Assembly: GCA_951217055.1 (NCBI GenBank)
Contig: OX578283.1
Location: forward strand, 3,412,203 to 3,476,202
Source of the DNA: Gerris lacustris
Lineage: Eukaryota; Arthropoda; Insecta; Hemiptera; Gerridae
Direction of reading: 5' to 3'
DNA: 64,000 nucleotides
The notes below the pieces were generated by a model. The model did no database searches. It was not told the origin of the DNA and was given only the letters and a program-made list of their open reading frames with translations. The position numbers and the translations under genes are program-made. Positions 48,782 to 61,205 of this stretch are shown in pieces (the first letter of the stretch is position 1; each line of letters begins with the position of its first letter).

Positions 48782-50139
48782 AGGGGAAAGTACCCCAAAA
48801 CGGGATAGCTAGTGGTTTTTCTTGTTTATTTTTAATTGTGTGTAATAAAAATGAAAAAAATAAAACGCCATTGGATAAAGCACTTATTAAAGCAACATAA
48901 AAAAAAAATGCATAATTTGTTAATAATATTAACACATTAAAAAAAAATGATTTTCTAAAGTCTTACACTATCCCGTTTTACCCTCCCTAGGTTGGGTAAG
49001 ACGGGATAGAGATTTTTTGGTGATAATTTTTTTTTTTTTTTTTTTTTTTATCTTAAATATATTTTTTTTAAAATAAAAAACTGCCTAGTTTTTGTTAAAA
49101 ATAATTAAATGAATGTAAACTTAAAATAGCTTTACTATTTTTAAAAAAATTGTATACCTATCTACTTACACTTTGGTTGTGTTTTTTATACACATTTTTG
49201 GTAAAAGAAGTCAAAGATTTGGGTAAATAAATGAACATACGTAACACTATATTTTTATTTGAAATATGAAACAACATGTAGGTAAATTAAACCATTTTAC
49301 AATAGCTAGGCCCAATCGGAGCAACATTAATATTAACAACAAAATTAATAGGAACAAAAAATAAACATGGATCATTAGAAAAACCTAAAATTATTTAAAA
49401 AAATAAATAAACATCTTCACCTGAAGTTATGATTAATTTTAAAAGCTAACGTTACATTTTTAAGAACAAAATTAATATAATTATATCTAAAGATAAAAGC
49501 TCCAAGGAAGACTGACTATTTCCACATAGAACAAAAATGAGTCATCTTCTTCATTCGGTCTGGCGCAAGCTTGGTGAGCCCAACCTTGGCAACTCGAGCA
49601 CTGTATCCAGCCTTCTCCGGATTTTGATTCAAAATGGAGAGCGTTGCAGAAGATGCATCCTTCTTCATTTCCATCTTCATCCGGAGGTCGGGTAAAACGG
49701 GATACAACAAAACTCTATCCCGTTTTGGGCATCTAAAAAGTATCCCGTTTTGCCCGACTGTGACGTTTTTCAAAACAAACATGCCTGAGGTCTGAACTGA
49801 TACTCGCTGGGTATAGTTTTACCCACTAAATTGTTCGTTAAAAACCATACAAACAAAATGCAATACTTACCGGAATTGCAACCTCTGAAGAACAAGACCA
49901 ATGAGAGTTTTTGTGAAGCAGAAAAAAGTCTGATGCTAGAAAAAATCTTAACTAAAAACTTTAAAAATTCACTACACCTAAAGTACAATTGCTTGCGACA
50001 AGCGATCAACTGAGAATGGTAGAATAGTGGCCGGGAACCAACTTAGCCCTTCGCGTGCGCCCTAGCAGCACTAGTATCGCTACAAGCCCCGCTATCCCGT
50101 TTTGCCCGCCTATCCCGTTTTGGGCAACTTTCCCCTACA
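48782..50139 (-). mobile_element. TA-flanked element with transposase C-terminal zinc-finger remnant
   Basis: The ends read GGGGAAAGTACCCCAAAACG and, reversed, GGGGAAAGTTGCCCAAAACG, with TA on both sides. Motifs TATCCCGTTTTGCCCG and TATCCCGTTTTGGGC recur in several places inside. On the minus strand about 49500-49680 encodes EGCIFCNALHFESKSGEGW followed by IQCSSCQGWAHQACA and an acidic tail. This matches the Cys/His zinc-binding C-terminus of many insect pogo-type transposases. The rest of the transposase is gone. It lies about 1.7 kb past the end of the main gene. Confidence 0.75.
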
Positions 50140-50399
50140 TCATTTTACTTTTGATTTCTTTTATGATTATTCGCTCGAAATATTAAAATATATTTTAAAG
50201 CTAATAGTGTTATTGTATATAAATAACACTAACTTGAACACGTGTTCCTCCCTTTTCCAACACATTTAATGACCAAACATTGACAGCAGTTTTTTGGGAC
50301 TTCCCGATAGCATAGTTCCAATATCGGGAAAGATAATGATTGACTGTATCAACCCCCCCCCCCCCTGAGTATTGTGAAGAGGGATATACTGAGTACCAA

Positions 50400-51050
50400 A
50401 ATTGGTTCAGGTTGAGATCTTTTGTTTAAGTCTTCAATACTAACAGACTAAATAAAACAATAATAAATTAAAATGTTATCGTATTAATTTATATAAAAAT
50501 ATATTATTTATATATCTCATTATATCAGTTTGTCAAGTAATTAATGTTTTTGTTTAAATATATTTATAATTTTAATCTTTAAATAATTATTAATCTATGT
50601 AATCATTAAAAATAATTAATGTTAAATCAACTGGTTATCAAACTTTAAAATTCAAATTAACATTTCCTTATTTACTTAAAATTTATAAAATGTCGATTTT
50701 CTTTTTTAAATTTATAAATAAATAATTTTGTTATAACTGATTCTAATAATTAATTGGGAAACATGAATAGTTAAAATTAATGTCATATTAATTATAAAAT
50801 AAGCTTTGCAAATTAAAGTGAAGAATAAATAAATTTTAAAAAATTAATGTTTTTTATTTGTATTTGAGCATTAATGATATTTATTGATATGTTAATATTA
50901 GAGTAAGTTCATTTATAAAGATTATGTAACTTTTTTTATATTATTTTTGTATTCATTATTTTTAATATAAATATATTTTTGTTAAAGTTTATAATAATAA
51001 AAGTATTCTGTTTATTAAATACAGTTTTTTTTTTTTTAAATTTATTTTAA
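50400..51050. other. AT-rich stretch without features
   Basis: Nearly pure A/T words; nothing coding or repetitive recognised. Similar empty AT-rich stretches are 18580-19060, 54150-55150, 59370-60100 and 62750-63420. Confidence 0.5.
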
Positions 51051-51470
51051 AGGCACATCAGCCTGAATCAGGGTTGCCAATTACAATGACAAAAAAAAAA
51101 ACAATTATTAAAAAAAAGGTACTCTTCATAAAATCTCCTGCTTGTTCTGAAATGAAGATTTATAGTATTACTCTTTTTTCAAAATGTACCCTGAACCCAA
51201 AAAGTACAATTTTCTATAATCGTACAAGAGGAAATCAGACCAAATTTTGACTAACAAAAAATAACACAGTTCTGCAAAATTTTGTCTACAAACTTTCGGG
51301 CTTCAAGAAAATGTTATATGAATTTTGAAATTTATGCTTTTGAAGTTGCTGAATCCAAATCTGAAGTCAAAATTTCTCTTATATGTACAGTTTTCCCAGA
51401 AAATGCGCCTAATGGTTTGGAAAAATTGTATTTTTGGGGGGTTTTCGACCCTTTACTTCAAGATATAAAG

Positions 51471-52377
51471 GGTGGCCACAATAAACTGGTTCACCCAGTT
51501 ATCTCTTTTATTTTTGAAGATAGAGAAAAAATCTAAATGGTAACTCACCTTGGATTTTTGCATAGTTTTATAATATGTTTTCCAAAAATATTTTTATCTC
51601 ATAGTTTCGGCGTTATCTCTCTCAACTTTGTAATCTTAAATGGTAACCTATATTTTGTACATTTTTTTCTAAAATTAGATTGCTTTTGAAGAAAAATGAG
51701 CCTTGAACCAACAAAATCGGTTGAGAATTGACAGAGATATTCAGTTTTCAATATAACAAAAATGCTATCTAAGTATGTAAAATACTAAATTTTGTTTATT
51801 TCACTTTGTTTTCCACTTATTAAGGTTAGTTGAATGCATTTACTGATCAAAAGTCAAACCTTTTTTCCATTCCATTCAGGAACATCGTTAGTATGAACTC
51901 TTTTAATCAGTGTGTCGACCACCTTCCTTTACTCTATAGTTTTGGAAAGGAATGGAAGTAAGGTTTGACTTTTGATCAGTAAATGCATTCAACTAACCTA
52001 AATAAGTGAAATAAACAGAATTTAGATCATTTCGTTTAATTTGCAATTTTTTTGCTTCAATACTTTACATACTAAAATAGCATTTTTGTTATATTAAAAA
52101 CTAAATATCTCTGGCAATTCTCAAACGATTTTGTTGATTCAAAGCTCATTTTTCTTCTAAAGCAATCTAATTTAAGAAACAAATATAAAAAAATATAGGT
52201 TACCATTTAAGATTACAAAGTTGGGAGAGATACCACCGAAACTATGAGATAAAAATATTTTTGGAAATCATATTATAAAACTACGTGAAAATCCAAGGTG
52301 AGTTACCATTTACATTTTTTCTCTATCTTCAAAAATAAAAGAGATAACAGGGTGAGCCAGTTTATCGTGGCCACCCT
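51471..52377. repeat. Giant palindrome, GGGTGGCCAC ends, arms about 415 bp
   Basis: The left arm 51471-51885 and right arm 51945-52377 are near-complementary (ends GGGTGGCCACAATAAACTGG and CCAGTTTATCGTGGCCACCC) with a spacer of about 60 bp. Non-coding foldback element. Confidence 0.87.
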
Positions 52378-53054
52378 GTATATCTAAAAATGGTCTGACC
52401 AAAATATAAACAATTTTTTCACTTTCATTCTGACCCCTTCATTTATTACTGGCATCACCCCAAAAACAATTAAAACTAGAATTTTCTAATAATTTAAAAC
52501 AATATTTTTTATTGCCCACACCAGGGCGTCTTCAGGCCTTTATCTGATTTATAATAAGTGAAGAAGTGCGCATTTTCTTAGCTTTTAAAGGGGAAATCTT
52601 ATTTAATATTTATTTCCTTAATAGAAGAATATTATTTTCAAACATACCATTTTTATTTTTTTTTAATGAGGTCCTTTTAATTGCTTTCTTACAGTTTTTA
52701 CTGAATGAAGCGACACCATAACTTTCAATGCACTCAATGAGACCTTTAACCCTCAGGTGCGCATGGTCTAATACAGACACGAGGAGGTGCGGACCCCTGA
52801 TAGCACTTAATCTGTTTTATATGCCCACACAACAGGTAAAATAAATATAAACTTGAAATCATTTTAGAAAAATATTATAAAACATATTTAAATTGCTTTT
52901 ATTATTTTTTACTACCATCAACTTGATTATTGGTCTACTAACTCTAAGTTCGTACTCAGGATTATGAAAATCACATTGTCCACCAAAAAGGGGACATGGT
53001 CGCTCTTTTATCGGTTAGTTTTTTTCAAATGCCTATTGCCAAGCTATGTCCCAC

Positions 53055-53155
53055 AGATGAACTTAGCCGACCACATATTCTTAAAAGGCACCAAAACATT
53101 TAATTATACACAAAATTCTAGCTTGATGTTAGTCAGACACTTTTTTGCACGCTAT
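53055..53155 (+). repeat. Repeat shared in reverse with 62205-62310
   Basis: GACCACATATTCTTAAAAGG, ATTCTAGCTTGATGTTAG and TCAGACACTTTTTTGCACGC recur as complements at 62205-62310. The region upstream (52746-52800) begins TTTAACCCTCAGGTGCGCAT, possibly a TTAA-flanked terminus. Likely two fragments of one transposon; family not certain. Confidence 0.6.
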
Positions 53156-53544
53156 CTCCTGGACTATTAGCTTGGGCCATTGATGCCCAATTTATATTTT
53201 TTCTTATTATATCTGGTACCCGAAATTGCTAATTATATTTAATTAATTTTTCCGTTGTTTTCTTGTCCTTTCTTCTATTATATTACATTTATTTAATGAC
53301 CCATTAAATTTTTTATTATTTTATTTTAAATATATAAAACTACATTTGCGCGTAATATAGTTGTAATTATTATTATTATTTTATTTTATAATTTACTTGT
53401 TATAACAAGACCGAAGAGAAATCATCCACTTTGGGTGTGTACCGACTGACACTATGTATAATGCAGAATGGGGACTACTTCAATAGAAACATATACATGA
53501 AAAGCTTTCATTTACAGACCAATTTTTAACTCTACATTTAATAA

Positions 53545-54150
53545 ACAGGTCAAGTGTGCGCTAGTCAGCACACAGCCAGGGTCCGTAGACTACACTATAT
53601 AGTGTTTAACTGTAAAGTGTATAAACAGTGTTTTTTTAAAATGCTAAAAAGCTTACTTTGAACTATTCTAAGGCTCCGATATTCTCAAAACACACTCTGA
53701 TAAAGTATTTTTTTTTTTTTTTTCGAAGAATGTTCAGGAATTTTTTCAGATTTTTTGCACTTCACATAAGCGAGATAGAGGGGGGGGGGGGGACACGTTC
53801 CACACCCACTTCAAACTTGCCTACGCTCGCCCTATCAAAGTTATATCCAAAGAATTATATATTTTTGTAATCAGCTCGACGTACCCTTTCATATGATACC
53901 CCTCATTGTGTCAAAAAAAAAATTAAAAAAATTTTTACCCTTAACTTTTTTTTACCCTAATTTTTTTGAAAAATATTCTTTTTAAGTCGCTATATTTTTA
54001 AAATATGTGGGTCGGTACAAGACACATACATGCCAAATTTCAAAGTGATCGGACGAAAGGTGTAGCCGTGAGAGCACGCGAGAGGACGGACGGACAGACA
54101 CACGCAGGAAAATATAAGGGTCCTTGGTTTTGCCTACGGACCCTAAAAAT
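53545..54150 (-). repeat. Interspersed repeat D (best full copy, reverse)
   Basis: Read on the minus strand it starts AGGGTCCGTAGGCAAAACCA, passes GTGTCTGTCCGTCCGTCC, TTTGAAATTTGGCATGTATG, GGGTACGTCGAGCTGATTAC and a C-tract, and ends near GCACACTTGACCTGTTTAT. It is about 600 bp. It shares a design with repeat C: a TGTCTGTC block followed by a TTTGAAATTTGGCAT-like block. Confidence 0.68.
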
Positions 54151-55160
54151 TGTTATTTACAATATTTTAAGAAACGTTTGCAGAAGAGATAGAATAAATG
54201 TTGTTAAAGTGGATAAATTATCCACTTTATTCTCCGACCTTGACAGTTAATTATTATATCATCTTGCAATCCTAATATTGACTCATATTTTTTCTAATAC
54301 TGCCTGCAATATCAAATAAAATGCTCTTTAAACTATTTATTTAAGATTACATTTTTTTTAACTGGGTTTTAATTTTTAATTAATTAATTTTAATGTATTT
54401 AAGATTGACTTATTATATCTAAAGGTGGTAAGATAAAAAAAACTAATGTTGCAAATTAAAAACAATTTAAAATTTAAATGCTTCTGCTGGGATTATATAT
54501 GATCTATTTTAAAAATTAATTTTTTGGAGTCAGAGGACAAAATAACATATAAATTCATCAAAATTGAATTTTTTCCCATTAAAATACTTTTATTTATTTA
54601 ATTTTTGCTTCCCAACTTTTTGAAGATAAGTGAATCATTGAACAGGAAAATTCCGAATAACAAAATTTTATTTCATCAACGAATTCAAAAAATCCTTTAT
54701 AGAAATCAATTTCAGACTAGAGGGAATTATTTTGGACTCCAGTAGATCTGTAGTTCAACATTTTTACTAACCAACAGATCTTAAAACTACTAATAATATT
54801 TTAATGACATTTGGATGATAATCATTGTTAGCACACTGTTGGTCGCAAATAAATTTCAACCCACTACGCCCATTACTTTCTCTCCCACATGCACTCAATT
54901 TTTTTTTTATTAACACCTATATCTTTAAAGTACTTATCTGATCTTTAAATTAGACAGTTTGTCTAAAGTAGTTTTTTTTAAATTCTGAACAAAATAAAGG
55001 TAGTTTTTTCTCTGTCACCTTTACTTATTGGTTTTTCAAATTTTCACAAAAGTTAACACTGACCTCAAAATCAAGAAAATATCATCATATTAGTGGTTTG
55101 AGAACAAGCAGGAGTTTTCATAAAGAATTCATTTTTTTCAAAAACAAAAAAAAAAAAAAA

Positions 55161-55702
55161 TCGGTCCTAGACAACTCAGACAAACTTTCTCATATATGAG
55201 TTCATAATTACTTAGCCCAGTGTTTCCATTTATTAGTTTTCAAATGTATCATAAAAATAACTTCTCCTGGGCGGGGAATCGAACCCGGGCTCTCTCCATC
55301 CGCGTTTTAAGCTAATTTCTCAGGAACTAGATTTTTCCCGGGAAAACGGCTTATATCGTTGGATTCGTATTCAAATGGACTACATTTTAGAATTTTTTAA
55401 TCAAAATCGTCGGAACCGTTTTCGAGAAATAATTTTTTTTCAGAGTTTTTGGGGGGTAGCGCCCCCAAAATAAGAGCTAAAATTCATTTCTCGATTTTGC
55501 CTCGGGGTATGATTTTTCTGAACATGTATGCCAAATTTCGTCAAAATCGGCCCAGTAGTTTAGGCTCCAGGCGTCTGCACAGACGACAGACAGACATTTT
55601 TTAAAAACCACTTTTTTGGACTCAGGGGACCTCAAAACGTGTAAATCCATCAAAATCGAATTTTCGCGCCATCACAATACTTTCTCTTTATATGAGAAAG
55701 TA
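55161..55702 (-). repeat. Interspersed repeat C (best full copy, reverse)
   Basis: Read on the minus strand it runs from TACTTTCTCATATAAAGAG through TTCGATTTTGATGGATTTAC, TGTCTGTCTGTCGTCTGTGC, TACTGGGCCGATTTTGACG, AAAACGGTTCCGACGATTTT, a GGGTTCGATTCCCCGCCC block and CTCATATATGAGAAAGTTTG. It is about 540 bp. The GGTTCGATTCC block fits a pol III B box, so this may be a SINE-like or composite repeat. There is no coding potential. Confidence 0.7.
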
Positions 55703-56649
55703 AAAAAAACAAAAATCCTCTTGGGACCCGCTGTGTACAAAACCCTTGTAGTTTTAAAACAATACTCCTTTTGCAATTAGTATTGACTTATGACTATGAC
55801 ACTCAGATTGGCCTACAAATGCGAGGAAAAATCAAAGCCACTAAGCCTGTGAGAGGAATGGGACCTCAAATTCAAAATCCAGTGCTCTCATTGGCTTCCC
55901 TCAACATTTTTTTCAATTTTCCCGCTCAATTTGTAAAAAGACTATCAACCTATATGGGATTTTTCTGAAATTAATACAATATGTTATTAGGTGTTCACCT
56001 ACAGATGGTCTAATAAATTTAAACCTTTTGTACTCATTCTATTAAGAATTATATATTTTTTTTATTATGACTAAAGATTTCAATGATATTTATACAGTAT
56101 ATGAGGGTTCCCCCACATACATTTCAACCTTCTGCTCACATTAAATAAAAATAAATGTGAACCCACATAAATAGTAGGATCACATGTATACTAATGTGAC
56201 AAATTTTTTAAATAATAGGGCTCGAGGAAACTATGTGCCACACCAATAACTCCTGTAAACTTAAGGTTCTTTTTTACAAGATCTTACTACCATCAATATT
56301 ATTATTAATTTCTCTTTAAGATAGATAGGAAACTGAATAAAATAAATTCAATTTCAAAACTTCATTATCTTAATTTTTTTTTTATAAACAAAAATAAAGA
56401 TAACAGAAGAATGTACAAAGAATTAATTGAACTGCAGCAATGATTAACATTATGTGCAGTAATTGACTTTTATCTCTTATCTACTCTTATATTACTCAAT
56501 AATCAGATCATATCACATAGTTTTCATATCGCTATTTGAAAGCGATGAGTAAGGAGGTCAAAGATCACTTTCAGATCAATAGGGTCAAACTGTTTTATTG
56601 ACCTTCAACCAAGTCAATTGGGTAATGGTAATTAATCATAAATTCTATT

Positions 56650-57700
56650 ATACTCGTTTTACAATTGGTATTAACCCTAGAACAGCACATATTTTTTTAT
56701 TTTACGTAAACTCCACACAGGGGTCAGTGAGACCCCAATTAATTAATGGGTTAGATTAATTAATTAAACATTTTCTTTTTTAATTATTTATATTTTTTTA
56801 AATATAATTTGTCATACTAAAAATACCATTTAATTTTGACCAAAACAAATAAGGATTTTAAAATTAAATAGTATGCATATATATTTTCATCAAAGATTTT
56901 TTTAGAAAAATTTGTACTTTAAAAAAAAATATATATATAAAATTTGGTGTTAGTTAAATTGGGTTAATATTTTTTATTTATATATATTAAGAGTTGTTTT
57001 ACAGAAAACATGAAAAAAAATGATTAAAAAAAACCCATAGATTTTCTTACATACTCAGACAAAGTTAAGCATTTTTGGTCTTAAATCTTTATTGTGATCC
57101 ACTAAACCTTCAACTTGAATGAAGTTATATATGTCTACTAATAATAATAAAAGTTTTATTTTGGGACTTTTGACTGTCTTAAACATTTCAGCAGCCCCCC
57201 CCCCCAAAAAAATATAAAATAAGTTTTTCAATACTATAAATAATAATAAGACAGTTAACAGTGGTATATGTAAAAAGTACATTAATGGAACACAGGGGTC
57301 CACAACTCTAATTCTAATGAATCCAGAAAGAAAACTAAAACTAATAACATAGATATTGTTATCAATATTTACACAGAAATGTTCAAAGGTAAATTAGAAG
57401 GGAGTCTATATAGGTTTAGAGAAATACAAATAAAACAAAAAACTTAATTATAGTTTGTATGGGGTCTGTGGGACCCCAATAAGTCATTCTAGGGTTAACT
57501 TTTGACAGAGTGAGAAAATAAAAAAATGTGTAGGGCAGCCAATAAGAGCACTGCATTTTGGATTTGAGAAGGTCGGGCCAACTAGGTAAATAAAAGTGTC
57601 ACTGGCCCCACCCCTCCCACAGGCATAGTGGCTTTATTTTTTCCAAGTATAGATTTGCCACTTTGAGTATAAAAAGTTAATACTAATAGTAAAAAGAGTC
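56650..57700. mobile_element. Palindromic MITE, family E, interrupted by a piggyBac-like element
   Basis: The left end ATACTCGTTTTACAATTGGTATTAA is separated from the rest (CTTTTGACAGAGTGAG ... GTAAAAAGAGTC) by the 820-bp TTAA element. The break falls exactly at a TTAA in the family consensus. Confidence 0.75.
56675..57494. mobile_element. piggyBac-like element, CCCTAGAA termini, TTAA duplication
   Basis: It starts CCCTAGAACAGCAC and ends TCATTCTAGGG, with TTAA on both sides (56671-56674, 57495-57498). A GGGGTC..GACCCC palindrome lies near each end. The CCCTAGAA terminus resembles that of canonical piggyBac. It is 820 bp with no recognisable transposase. It is inserted inside a copy of the palindromic MITE family E (56650-57700). 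Confidence 0.82.
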
Positions 57701-57827
57701 TAGTATAACTTTTTTAATATAAAAATAAAAAATTGCCGGTGTAAGAAAACTTTTGTTGTCTCAAAAATTAAAAATAATTTTTTACGAGACAACTTTTTCT
57801 TTTATATACAGGGTGATTGGCATTACA

Positions 57828-57905
57828 GTAGAGCGTCGATTATCCGAACTAATATTTTTTGGGGTGGTTCGGTTAATCAAAAATTCAGATAATCAAAATT
57901 CACTA
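57828..57905 (+). mobile_element. pogo-like terminus (CAGTAGAGCGTCGATTATCC)
   Basis: Starts after TTA with CAGTAGAGCGTCGATTATCC and GGTTCGGTTAATC, the usual subterminal pattern of TA-inserting pogo/Tigger MITEs. Its partner end was not found. Confidence 0.5.
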
Positions 57906-58051
57906 AAAAATTAAAAGGGAAGATGTAAAAATAATAATCAACCACATTTATACAAAAAGCATCTTTGTTTTATTTATCTAGTACACAGTGAAAAAAAAAA
58001 TGAAACTGTAGTACATACAAATATAGTACACTGTAAAAAGTACAGAGTGCC

Positions 58052-58960
58052 ATTTGTAGGAAATTTTGTCTACTTTCATTGCGGACAGAATACAATTTAC
58101 TGATTTCGGTGTCGTTTATGAGTTATATTAAAAAAACTGAAAAAAGGGCCAAAATTGCAAGGTTTTTCGCCCTTTTTTCAGTTTTTTTAATATAACTCAT
58201 AAACGACACCGAAATCAGTAAATTGTATTCTGTCCGTAATGAAAGTAGACAAAATTTCCTAAAAATTGCACTAGTCAAACTTAATTTTATGTTATCCTAA
58301 CCCATTTCTACAGGACTTTAAAGTTTGACGAAATTTTGTAAAATGCATGATTTAAAGTTTACATTTTAGCACGTTCAGTGCTCTCCAGGCGGCAAACTAA
58401 TGCTTGGAGCGAAAAATTTCCAAGAGTAAAAAATTCTTATTTTTAGCCATAGAATCCAAATCCAGTCATTTAGCTTCCTATTCACTTTTTTTTTAATTAT
58501 ATAAATTGGACACACTTTTGCTGAACACAAAAAATGTTCAGCATATGTTCTGGATGCGCATTTATAGCCAACCCTGAAAACCGCATCTTTCTATCTATCA
58601 TGATATTTGGCTGTTACATATTAGCTGGGACATCCTGTATATACATACATAGATACACCATATATCTTCAATATATAAATATATATTGGATAAAATATAA
58701 TAATGGGCACCATAAACAATAATATAAATGTAAAAAAAAAAAAAAAAAGAAGTAAAATCCTGTATCTTACAAAATTTCGTCAAACTTTAAAGTCCTGTAT
58801 AAATAGGTTAGGATAACATAAAATTAGGTTTGACTAATGCATTTTGTAGGGAATTTTGTCTATTTTCGTTTCGAAGAGAATACAATATTCTGATTTCTAT
58901 GTCGTTTATGAGTTATATTAAAAAAACTGATAAAAGTGCCAAAATTTCAAGGTTTTTCGC
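58052..58960. repeat. Compound palindrome with three stem copies
   Basis: 58052-58155 and 58170-58270 form a near-perfect hairpin (ATGAGTTATATTAAAAAAAC and its complement). 58150-58345 is also complementary to 58765-58960, so the middle arm can pair with either neighbour. The right arm runs into a segment (58965-59070) that is repeated directly at 60150-60262. Confidence 0.82.
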
Positions 58961-60472
58961 CTACCAAAAGTTGTCCCCAGGTCTTTCGAGGTCGCAAACT
59001 TGGTTTCATGCTCCTCTCACTATACAAAACAATCCTAAAAAAAAAAATCTTTTACCCTAATTAATGTAAGCTAGAATGTATCTATATATTGGCCTAGTAC
59101 CTAAATACCCAATTTTTTCATAAAGTGTTTTACACTGCATATTTCTTTAAACCCTAATGGCACTCCGCCGCTTTTTTCCTCGTGAGTCGGGCAGAACCCT
59201 TTTTGAAGGGTCCACCTGGTGGCGTTTGTATCCACAGAGGATACCAACAACAATTTTTTATAAAGATTCACTTTTAAATTGTTTAATCTAATTTGGTATT
59301 ATTTAAACCCACTACAGAGGTATGCTCCTGAATTGGATAATCCATTGACGGGTTAATACAATCATTTACCTTATGAGTTACAGATATAAATATTTTCATA
59401 TCCTAACAAAACTAAAAAAATTCTGTGAGTAAAGTTGAAATTCACTTTTTCCATCTATTGTCCTTTAGAATATTGATTCTATTTTCTTTTAAGCGATTCT
59501 TGCTAATCCTTTATATTGTAAATATTAAAAATTATCATTTAATATTTTACTGATAAAGTTTTTATCATTTAAAAAAAAAGGGAGAATAAAACTGATATGA
59601 ATTTTTATAACAATATTATATAGAGAAGTATATATTAATCTTTTTGGATTATATTATCTCTATAAATGAATATGTATTGATATCAATCAAGTGCCTTTCT
59701 TATGAATAGCTTCCTTGTTTCTTATTGATTATATGTATAAATATTTCCTGATAAGATCTAATATTTTTTTTATTTATTTTTTTTAATATAAAATATACAG
59801 TCAACTTCCTTATGACGAACTTCTGTACAGTGAAATTCTTTATAAAACGAATTTTTTTTATGTCCCATGGATTATCTATATAAAAGTGTTTCTACAGAAA
59901 TAAAATCATTTTTCTACAACGAACAAAATTCTTTAAAAAAAAGTACAAAGATCCGACCGACAAACTTTCTGTGAATTAATTCTGGTGGTGATTTTGCTTT
60001 CTTATATTTCCTTTGAACCATTTTTAGGTTTTTCTTGCTCTATCACTTACTACTTGACAGTAAGGAGGGCAGTTTATATCGTAAAACTATGAAAAACAAA
60101 TTTTAAAAAATCCGCATTGTTGGAAGATGCTGCGTTCATTTGGTTTTTCGCCTACGAAAAGTTGTCCTCAGGTCTTTCGAGGACGCAAACTTGGTTTCAT
60201 GCTCCTCTTACTATACAAAACAATCCTAAAAAAAAAAAAAAAACTTTTACCCTAATTAATGTAAACTGGACCCCTCTCATGCTACTATATTGGACTATAC
60301 TGTATTTGTATTAATGTGAGTATGGATAAATTAAAATTACAGCATGAACGTAATATGTAATAACATATGTATGTGAATGAACATTTCTATCATTTTCCAA
60401 CAGTTAGCTAGTCTGAACACATCTTTTAAATTTACATTTTTCAGTGCATTTTCAAGTTTTCATTGTCTACAG

Positions 60473-61205
60473 CAGTGTTTCCCAAACTTTTAACATCTGT
60501 GTACCCTTTCTATAATTTTCGTAACACTAAGTACACCTCGTTAAAAAAAAAAAAATCCATTTCTATTTTGGTTGCCTTTAATTATTTAATTCTATTTTTT
60601 CTAATTGTGTCAATCGGGGTATTGTTCTTAAAAAAAATGAAATAATATACATATAAACTATGTACTTTCTTTCTATAATTCGTTATAATTAACGAATAAT
60701 TAAATAACGAATAATTTTTATAATTCGTTCCCGCTTATATTGGAACATTTTCAACCCTTTAGGTTTAATCCTTTTAAACACTTTCTATTTGTGAAATATT
60801 TACATATTATTACTATTAAAAAGTAATTTGTCCAAAACTAAAACAACTATAGCCAAGGAGTTAGGTCTAATAATGTGAGTCACTTCACTCACTGGGATTT
60901 GTCCCACGACTCTATAGTCGTCATGGAACAAATCTAACAATAAATAGGATGAATAAAAAAATAAAAATAAAAATAGAATATAACAATATATATATTTTTT
61001 TTAGTACATAAACGAGAACAAATATCCAATTTAAGAACAAAATTAACAGGGAACCAAATTATGATGACTCGTTGCCTCAACATAAACAATTTTATATTTT
61101 TCAGGATAAAATTGACGGCACAGTCAATGCCCGGTGCAGCGCGTACCCCCACCAAACTCTTCCCGTACCCCCAGGGGTACGCGTACCACACTTTGGGAAA
61201 CACTG
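60473..61205. mobile_element. hAT-type element, CAGTGTTTCCCAAA termini
   Basis: It starts CAGTGTTTCCCAAACTTTTA and ends CACACTTTGGGAAACACTG. The flanks GTCTACAG and GTCTTCAG agree at 7 of 8. Subterminal segments read GTGTACCC and GGGGTACGCGTACC. It is 733 bp with no transposase frame. Confidence 0.85.

Noticed and set aside
49516..49782. 88-codon minus-strand frame
   Set aside because: A neighbouring frame on the same strand carries the conserved zinc-finger residues; this frame is its shadow.
57055..57303. Possible piggyBac transposase remnant on the minus strand
   Set aside because: No DDD catalytic motif or Cys-rich tail can be seen; the frame is low-complexity and lies inside a TTAA element that looks non-coding.
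59160..59360. Possible TTAA-flanked element (AAACCCTAATGGCACTCC, GACGGGTTAA)
   Set aside because: Termini do not match each other and the TTAA sites are not in the right register.
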